Shown piece by piece: positions 59,137 to 64,000 of a stretch of 64,000 bases of DNA. Source of the DNA: Actinopolymorpha rutila. GTDB lineage: Bacteria > Actinomycetota > Actinomycetes > Propionibacteriales > Actinopolymorphaceae. The notes under the pieces are model-generated. The model made no database searches and had not been told where the DNA came from. It worked only from the letters and a program-made list of their open reading frames with translations. The stretch is taken from contig NZ_JACBZH010000001.1 in the NCBI RefSeq assembly GCF_013407855.1, positions 6,076,001-6,140,000 on the forward strand, in the 5' to 3' direction. Position 1 is the first letter of the stretch. Every line of letters starts with the position of its first letter. A program made the position numbers and the translations under genes.

Positions 59137-59168
59137 CTCACGTGCAGTCGGCGGGCGAGCCCAACGTT

Positions 59169-59182
59169 CCTTTGCAGGGCAG
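59169..59182 (-). repeat. tRNA-Ala(TGC)-core remnant
   Basis: CCTTTGCAGGGCAG, flanked by CGTT and TGG as at 45086. No doublet identified nearby. Confidence 0.45.
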
Positions 59183-59329
59183 TGGTGCACCAGACCGCAC
59201 GGGGATGGCTGACGGGAGAGTCTTCCTCAGCGGGCAGGGTAGTGGATGGCTGTCAGCCCGATGGCTGCCACGCCTCCGTACCACTCCGATGCCGGGTTCC
59301 GGCGGGTGGAGGCGTTCTACGGTGGCGCC

Positions 59330-59977
59330 ATGGACGAGGAGTTCCTCGCCGCCTGCCGACGGCTGATCCAGGACGGCGTGCCGCCCTCCGTGCCGGCGGC
59401 GCTTGAGGGTGCCGCCCGGTTCGTTCCCATTGGTGTCGACGTCGATGGTGACGTTGCTGCGGTGTCGTTGATGATGCGCCGGCCGGTCGGCGCTTCCGAC
59501 GGACCGCCCGGTATCGGTGTATGGACCTTCCACCGCAACGCCGGTGAATGGGTGCTGCTGGGTGGAGGATGGCGTCCGTTGGATGAGTATCCGCTTATTG
59601 ACCGACCTTCGAGGAGGGACCTCCGCGGAAGCTACGTGCGAATATACGGGTGGTGTAGCACTGCTCGCGACGCCGGTCGCAGGTTCCCGTGGGGTGCCAA
59701 GTTCGTCCGCGCCGCTTCACTGCAGACATCCGCGGAGGTCTCTCAGATCCAGGTCGGCGACCGCCGGCTCTTGGTGCCCTTCCACGGCGAGGTGATCGTC
59801 GTGTGGTCCACGCGTAGAGCGCCATCGGCGATCTCGCTCGACAGTCAGGGACGTTCTCTTACCCCGATCGATCTGAACTGCCCTCCGGCTTACGCTTCCT
59901 CGTGGCTTGCGGCCTGGTGGTGGCATCGAAGGGTCCGCAACCGTGGTGGCCGCCGGACCAACCCAACGGGCCATTAG
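59330..59977 (+). CDS. Hypothetical protein
   Basis: 215 residues from ATG 59330 (open upstream to 59246). EEFLAACRRLIQDGVPPSVP, FVPIGVDVDGDVAAVSLMMR, GVWTFHRNAGEWVLLGGGWR and HGEVIVVWSTRRAPSAISLD: strands that resemble bacterial proteins with a W-LLGGG motif in a beta-rich domain. LLVPFHGEVIVVW is hydrophobic but short. No function assigned. Confidence 0.6.
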   Translation: MDEEFLAACRRLIQDGVPPSVPAALEGAARFVPIGVDVDGDVAAVSLMMRRPVGASDGPPGIGVWTFHRNAGEWVLLGGGWRPLDEYPLIDRPSRRDLRGSYVRIYGWCSTARDAGRRFPWGAKFVRAASLQTSAEVSQIQVGDRRLLVPFHGEVIVVWSTRRAPSAISLDSQGRSLTPIDLNCPPAYASSWLAAWWWHRRVRNRGGRRTNPTGH

Positions 59978-60022
59978 CAGGTTCGGACACGAGGAGCCAG
60001 CACCTAGCTCGGCACTCACAGG

Positions 60023-60655
60023 TCAGTTGCGACATGTCGGTGGGCGCAGCAGCGTGGCGGCGTAGTACTTGAGCGGAACTGGAGCAGTGCGGCGAACCCC
60101 AAGGATGCGGTACGTGAACCGGAGCTCCCGGACGCTTGTGGAGGTGCCGGGCGGACTCCGCGGACAGTCGCGAAGCTGAGCAGCGACGGCCACGGTCCGG
60201 TTGGAGTGTCCCGGGATGGTGATCCCCGCTACCGGCACGAAAGCCGACGCCGGATCTGTCTCGTCGCGGGCGGCGAAACCGCGCGCGTCGCTTACGGAGA
60301 TCGGGCCGAGGAGCGAGCCGACCCCCTCGATGGTGACCGGCACGGGCCCGGTGTTCCTCAAGGTGATCATGAGGCCGAATCGTGTTCCATGTCGAAGCGG
60401 ACCGACCCGTACCTCATCGCCAAAGACATTGGGTGTGGAGCGGCCTGCCGGCCCGAGCGTGAACGTTGTCAAAGGTCCCGCGACGGACCCTGCCCAAAAG
60501 AGACCATCGGTGTTGGCCAGCGGCTGGTACGTCGTCGCGTACACGGCTGCAGCAATCATGCCGGCGGCCACGACACCGACCAGCAGACCAACCCATCCAC
60601 GACGTCGCCGGCGGGTCGTCTCCGGCCCGGCAATGTCAGCCACAGTCACACTCAT
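60023..60655 (-). CDS. Membrane-anchored protein with an extracytoplasmic beta domain
   Basis: 210 residues from ATG 60655. Basic start (TTRRRRRGW), one helix (VGLLVGVVAAGMIAAAVYAT), then a beta-sandwich-like region (FGLMITLRNTGPVPVTIEGV, VPVAGITIPGHSNRTVAVAA, LRDCPRSPPG) with two Cys. Same plan as the protein at 44376. Function unknown. Confidence 0.68.
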   Translation of the reverse strand: MSVTVADIAGPETTRRRRRGWVGLLVGVVAAGMIAAAVYATTYQPLANTDGLFWAGSVAGPLTTFTLGPAGRSTPNVFGDEVRVGPLRHGTRFGLMITLRNTGPVPVTIEGVGSLLGPISVSDARGFAARDETDPASAFVPVAGITIPGHSNRTVAVAAQLRDCPRSPPGTSTSVRELRFTYRILGVRRTAPVPLKYYAATLLRPPTCRN

Positions 60656-60960
60656 GATCAGATCCTGGCCATCACGTCGCGACGTGACCACACAACCGGG
60701 TGAGAGACCCCAAATCGTGACCGGAAGAACACAACCGGATCGGAGTGGGTTGAATCGCCGCCATTCCGCTCAGGCTGGCTGGCTGGTCGACGGGTCGCAC
60801 GGGAACCTGCGTCCTGCAGCGAGTACCGGTGAAGTGTCACTCCTGGTGGAGCGAGGAACGACGGCTCCCGTGGTGAGTATCGCCGAGGCCGGGCAGGTCA
60901 CCCCAGGACACTCAGGACCGACCATTTGCACGCGGAGCCAGCCCTTAGGGCGGTAGACGT

Positions 60961-61050
60961 ACGTTTCCCAAGCTGATGTTCGAGCCGTTGGATCGTCGTA
61001 GGTTGACTTAGGAAACTGGCGCGCCGTCCTCGGGCTCATCGGGCGTAGGG
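60961..61050 (-). repeat. Gly(CCC)-core joined to part of the double-hairpin repeat
   Basis: ACGTTTCCCAAGCTGA (60961-60976) is the reverse of 33383 and 56297. CTTAGGAAACTGGC then resembles 3069-3080 and GCGCCGTCCTCGGGCTCATC matches 44094-44113, so three repeat types meet within 90 bases. 60656-60960 has no gene. Confidence 0.55.
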
Positions 61051-61086
61051 ACATCGCGCTGTCGCTGAGACCAGTACATTCAGGCA

Positions 61087-61410
61087 GTGCCCTCGTACTG
61101 GCTCCCGATCATGTGGTTCGGTGCGTGCGCGATCTGCGCCCAGGTCCTGCTCTTAGGGGACCGTCAACGCCCGCTACGCCAACGGCTTGGCGAGATCGGT
61201 CGGGGCGGGGATGCGTGGGGGCTCGCCCCGGTCGCCGTCATCGCGGGTGGCGTAGTCGGAGCGACGATTGGCGCCGCCGGACCGGGCGTCGGGGACAGCG
61301 CCGCCGTTGGTATGGGCGTAGGGCTCCTGGCCTGGACCGTCGGGGTCGCCCTGGCCCTCATCTCGTCCAACCGCGACAGGACGGGTGGCGACCATCGGGC
61401 GAACGGGTAA
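61087..61410 (+). CDS. Small membrane protein
   Basis: 107 residues from GTG. Helices WLPIMWFGACAICAQVLLLG, LAPVAVIAGGVVGATIGAAG and VGMGVGLLAWTVGVALALIS with a basic loop. Glycine-rich helices could pack tightly. No family recognised. Confidence 0.6.
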   Translation: MPSYWLPIMWFGACAICAQVLLLGDRQRPLRQRLGEIGRGGDAWGLAPVAVIAGGVVGATIGAAGPGVGDSAAVGMGVGLLAWTVGVALALISSNRDRTGGDHRANG

Positions 61411-61446
61411 CGTTCCCGCCCCGTCGGCCTCCACTCCAACCCTTAA

Positions 61447-61623
61447 GGGCGCCTGCGGCGTCACTTCGTGATCGGCTCCGCCGACCCTTGACCGCCTCCG
61501 CTGCGACCCTCAATCTGGCTGGCTGCGAGGACGACGGGGAAGAGTGGTTGCCGTCTACCGAAAGCCGCCGGCGAGGCGTGGACAGGCCCTGTTAGCGGCG
61601 TCAACGTGACCCCAGATTGACCC
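61447..61623 (-). repeat. Inverted copy of the 28165 repeat plus a GGGTCA doublet
   Basis: 61447-61548 is the reverse of 28165-28260. TGACCC at 61607 and 61618 (reverse GGGTCA, period 11) lies between it and the end of the gene at 61637. Confidence 0.75.
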
Positions 61624-61636
61624 GCAATGGACACGG

Positions 61637-61882
61637 TTACTTCACAGTCAGGGTGATCACCCAAAGGATCGCGGCGGCGAGCAGAACGACCATGCCGATG
61701 ACTACCCCGACCAGGCCGGAGATGGAACCGAACGCCTGGCTCCACGGGCCGTCGGTGTCGTCGTGCGCCCCGATCCAGTTGCGCCACCTGCTGTTGGAGA
61801 CCAGGTACGTTCCGGCCGCGCCCACCAAGAGCACTCCACCGACAAGGGTGAGCCATACGGCGAGGGACGAAACGGTTCCCAC
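61637..61882 (-). CDS. Small membrane protein, intact copy of 27087-27332
   Basis: 81 residues from GTG 61882. Two helices (LAVWLTLVGGVLLVGAAGTY and GLVGVVIGMVVLLAAAILWV) with WIGAHDDTDGPWSQAFGSIS between them. It lies 12 bases after the gene at 61895 on the same strand; the same gene order in decayed form is at 26770-27332. Function unknown. Confidence 0.68.
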   Translation of the reverse strand: MGTVSSLAVWLTLVGGVLLVGAAGTYLVSNSRWRNWIGAHDDTDGPWSQAFGSISGLVGVVIGMVVLLAAAILWVITLTVK

Positions 61883-61894
61883 GAAGCATCGACC

Positions 61895-62203
61895 CTAGTC
61901 TTCCGCGTCCTCGTCGGCTCTTTCCCACGGAAGAGCACGCGTATCCGCGGGATAGAGCAGGTGCCAGAGGAGGATCGTCGCGGGGAAGTAGAAGACCGCG
62001 GCCAGGAGGGGGTAACCGGGTCGGATACCTTTCAGCAAGCCACGGTAGCCATGGGCCGCGGCCCAGTTGTGGACGAGCACGCACCAGGCGACCCAGCCCA
62101 CGAGGAGCACGACTCCCCACAGCCACCACCGGGCCCGAAGTGTCGACCTGCGGCGCCTCCAGAGACGCGCACCGTGGCGCAGCCGAGACGACCGATCAGT
62201 CAC
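61895..62203 (-). CDS. Small membrane protein, intact copy of 26770-27074
   Basis: 102 residues from GTG 62203; the frame extends upstream with Arg-rich sequence that is absent from the other copy. A basic start, helix LWGVVLLVGWVAWCVLVHNW, helix YPLLAAVFYFPATILLWHLL, and an acidic tail (WERADEDAED). Probably cotranscribed with 61637. Confidence 0.68.
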   Translation of the reverse strand: MTDRSSRLRHGARLWRRRRSTLRARWWLWGVVLLVGWVAWCVLVHNWAAAHGYRGLLKGIRPGYPLLAAVFYFPATILLWHLLYPADTRALPWERADEDAED

Positions 62204-62621
62204 GCCGTCGATTATGTCCTGGCACTGACCCCGCGTGATCCGCAAAGAGAAGAGTTCTTGGCGTCGACGGGGGCTCGCGCAGGATCCAACTTCGGTGGTG
62301 GCTGCTACCGCTCGTCCTTGTCGTCGTGACCGTCGTGGTCTGGGTGGCCTGGCGGGCCGACCCACTTGGCGGCGCACCAACCTGAGCCCCCGCTGCGCGA
62401 GCTACGCGTTACGAGTGGGTTTTCGTGCCCAGCTCAGCCCTCGATTCCGGTGCCGTGACCGTTGACTGATCCTGTGAAGTGCAGGTTATGGAGGGCTGGT
62501 GGCGGACGTTCGGGGGCACCTCGGAGGCACGATCGTCTCGGGGCGCTCGGCCCAGCGGACCACCAACCAGGGCCTCGTTGGACTGCGCTGGTCCGCACTT
62601 CGGGCTGGCTCCCGCGCGTGC
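62204..62621. other. Gene-poor stretch with a tRNA-Thr-core remnant
   Basis: The reverse of 62402-62417 reads CACTCGTAACGCGTAG, a tRNA-Thr(CGT) anticodon arm with one change, as at 48397. A hydrophobic frame at about 62296-62385 (WWLLPLVLVVVTVVVWVAWR) ends in a stop but has no start. Nothing else is seen. Confidence 0.45.
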
Positions 62622-62984
62622 TCAGTCGAGGGGAGATCGGTACAAGACCTCGACAAACATGATCATCTCGTCGACAACATCGAGAATGAGCAAGCCGGAC
62701 CAAGCCGGCTTAAGCGCGACGTTCCGGTGACCAGCACCGAATGCCCCGTTGGGTGGCGGCGCGGTGTAGAAGCTCTGGCAGAAGTCGTCCTGACATGGGC
62801 ACATCTCGTAGACCTGCAGCGCATCGACCTGTGCCGCGAGCTCGTGCTCGGCATCGTTGACGAGCGCCTCCCGGAGCTGACGTCCTAGCATCGGCCAGCG
62901 CTCGACAACACGCGCTCTTTCCGATTCCACGTCACGAAGGTTAATGCGCCAGTGGATCAATTGAGGGCCGGCCTCCCCCGACAC
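62622..62984 (-). CDS. Hypothetical protein with a Cys cluster
   Basis: 120 residues from GTG 62984; the frame extends into the repeat upstream. VYEMCPCQDDFCQSFYTAPP has C-x-C-x4-C, a pattern I recall from small actinobacterial proteins ('C-C-DDFC-SFYT'). AWSGLLILDVVDEMIMFVEV is a hydrophobic strand pair, not a membrane helix. Possible metal binding; role unknown. Confidence 0.65.
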   Translation of the reverse strand: MSGEAGPQLIHWRINLRDVESERARVVERWPMLGRQLREALVNDAEHELAAQVDALQVYEMCPCQDDFCQSFYTAPPPNGAFGAGHRNVALKPAWSGLLILDVVDEMIMFVEVLYRSPLD

Positions 62985-63028
62985 CCTCACACAGGGGCGA
63001 AGCGTCACGGCCGGGTCTTCCTGACCAC

Positions 63029-63182
63029 TGCCTTGCAAAGGCAATTCACCCACTCACGCTCCGCCAAGCGCGGATCGCCACCGCCTCCGACAGCACGTGT
63101 CGTGACCGTGGATCACCGCTACGGACCAAGGGCTCCCCTGGCTTGGGGCACGCGGAGGGCACGGAGACTGGGAGCTTGGCAA
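63029..63182 (+). repeat. Full Ala-core / Gly-like-core repeat with doublet GGGCAC x2
   Basis: CTGCCTTGCAAAGGCA (63029-63044), GGGCAC 63146-63151 and 63157-63162 (period 11), then GGAGCTTGGCAA. About 85% like 53484-53638. The next gene starts 32 bases on. Confidence 0.8.
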
Positions 63183-63213
63183 TCTGGGTGGCATTGATCC
63201 CGCGCTTATCATC

Positions 63214-63696
63214 GTGACCATGACCGCTCAGGGTCATGGCCAGGTGGCGGCAGGCGTGGCCGCGATCGCCGTGCTGCTTGGGGTCATGTCTGCGCAGGGT
63301 TGTGAGCCGCTGTACGGCTGCGATGAGCGCGAAACTCGCTTTGGCTACAGGCTCGACGCACTCCCCGTGCTGGAGCTGCATCCTCCTGGAGCAACACTCG
63401 AAGATGAGTACTCCGGCTGTGACGATGACGACCTGTATGCCATAGCGGGTCGCAAGTACCACACAACCGGGACTGCCGCCGAAACGAAGGCGTTCTACCG
63501 TCACGCGCTCCCGGCGGCCGGCTGGAGGCTAGACACCCGCCTGCTAGCCAAGACCAACCGGATGTGCTTCACCAAGTCCGTGGACGGCACCGCGGCGATC
63601 TTCGCTCTGGAGTGGCTAAGCGAAGAGCCCCAGGACTTCTACGCGGACGTAAAGGCGAGCTTTAGATACAAGCAGACTTGTGCTGAGGACGCCTGA
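63214..63696 (+). CDS. Putative exported protein or lipoprotein
   Basis: 160 residues. VAAGVAAIAVLLGVMSAQGC is a signal peptide ending in a lipobox-like SAQGC. The mature part has several Cys (CEPLYGCDERE, SGCDDDDL, MCFTKS, TCAEDA) and FYRHALPAAGWRLD. Secreted or lipid-anchored; function unknown. Its last 75 bases, with the repeat that follows, also occur without the rest of the gene at 22426 and 54297, so gene end and site were moved together. Confidence 0.68.
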   Translation: MTMTAQGHGQVAAGVAAIAVLLGVMSAQGCEPLYGCDERETRFGYRLDALPVLELHPPGATLEDEYSGCDDDDLYAIAGRKYHTTGTAAETKAFYRHALPAAGWRLDTRLLAKTNRMCFTKSVDGTAAIFALEWLSEEPQDFYADVKASFRYKQTCAEDA

Positions 63697-63867
63697 TGCA
63701 CTGGCGTTCCGGCGCACTGTAGTGACCTTCCTATCCGTAGGCCGCCGAAGATCGGTCGGAGCCGTCCAAGATCGTCTGGTGCACGCGGAGGGCAGGTCTG
63801 GCCAGGCACGTTTGGGCTGCCGGCGTCCATGATCGTCCAGCGTCGCCGTTAGCAAAAGCGTTAGCAA
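63697..63867 (+). repeat. Arg(ACG)-core and GTTAGCAA doublet after the lipoprotein gene
   Basis: CCTATCCGTAGG 63730-63741; GTTAGCAA 63848-63855 and 63860-63867, period 12. Probably the parent arrangement of the copies at 22503 and 54370. Confidence 0.75.
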
Positions 63868-63896
63868 CGGCCATTGCCTTGTTGTCATGCTGAGGT

Positions 63897-64000
63897 ATGG
63901 ACGAGGAGCCGGTGTATGTCCGCTCCCGGAGGCTGGACGCCTCCAGCTGGGCGGCGAGGAGGCTGGGATTGGCTTCCACCCGTCGGAGCCGCAGACGACC
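63897..64000 (+). pseudogene. Start of a frameshifted copy of gene 50082-50357, off the window
   Basis: MDEEPVYVRS is identical to the start of the protein at 50082; then one base is missing (CCGCTCCCGG versus CCGATCTCCCGG) and the frame is lost. DNA similarity continues to the window edge. Confidence 0.7.

Noticed and set aside
57930..59141. 403-residue minus-strand frame
   Set aside because: Antisense to the gene at 58059, which has a strong ribosome-binding site and better composition.
2854..63867. CRISPR array made of the short repeats
   Set aside because: Repeats are 6-10 bp in pairs only, with 10-13 bp period and many different words; there is no regular repeat-spacer series and no cas gene.

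Overview
The window is high-GC, uses GTG starts often, and carries protein families typical of Actinomycetota; the genus cannot be fixed from the sequence. It is an accessory region, not core genome. About 70 mostly unrelated, mostly single genes lie on both strands. Many are small proteins of unknown function, and many are paralogues of one another within the window. I found no site-specific recombinase, replication, conjugation or phage structural gene. The only transposase genes are two identical copies of an IS3-family element (9895-11202 and 41295-42602) and an IS30 remnant at 23664-23783.

The main observation concerns the spaces between genes. They contain (a) short pieces that look like one half of a tRNA cut at the anticodon loop (Thr-CGT, Phe-GAA, Ala-TGC, Gly-CCC, Gly-TCC, Arg-ACG, Arg-CCT), and (b) doublets: a 6-10 bp word repeated directly with a period of 10-13 bp (GCTGTAC, GGGGTCA, TGGCAC, TTGCAC, TGGCCC, GTTAGCAA, GAGACCAC and others). 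Together they look like attachment-site cores and arm-type integrase sites. About 35 doublets lie close to the start or end of a cargo gene, often within 100 bp. Several genes end exactly inside a core or doublet, and several gene-plus-site units occur twice. I read the region as an array of single-gene cassettes that carry tRNA-derived attachment sites and have no recombinase of their own, so they would have to be moved in trans. That reading is inference; the repeats, duplications and junctions are visible in the sequence.

Layout. 1-7.2 kb: membrane protein end, a class I methyltransferase, three aminoglycoside-phosphotransferase-like (APH) genes, a ribbon-helix-helix regulator, a winged-helix regulator behind a LexA-like box, and a GNAT acetyltransferase. 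8.1-13.8 kb: an esterase, a methyltransferase paralogue split by the IS, a truncated S9 peptidase and a kinase fragment. 13.9-16.6 kb: leader peptide plus a three-gene ABC exporter operon. 16.8-20.2 kb: three more APH genes, one behind a strong attenuator-like hairpin. 20.4-31.3 kb: many small hypothetical, membrane and lipoprotein genes. 31.7-39.8 kb: nucleotidyltransferase, methyltransferase, two hydrolases, the seventh APH and a complete S9 peptidase. 39.8-42.7 kb: stacked attachment-like sites and the second IS. 43-64 kb: small membrane, lipoprotein and hypothetical genes, a phosphoribosyltransferase, a P-loop kinase and a nitrilase-family hydrolase.

The cargo is rich in small-molecule modifying enzymes (seven APH-like, one GNAT, three methyltransferase families, adenylyltransferase-like, chloramphenicol-phosphotransferase-like, hydrolases, one drug-exporter operon), which suggests an adaptive pool resembling an integron array in content.
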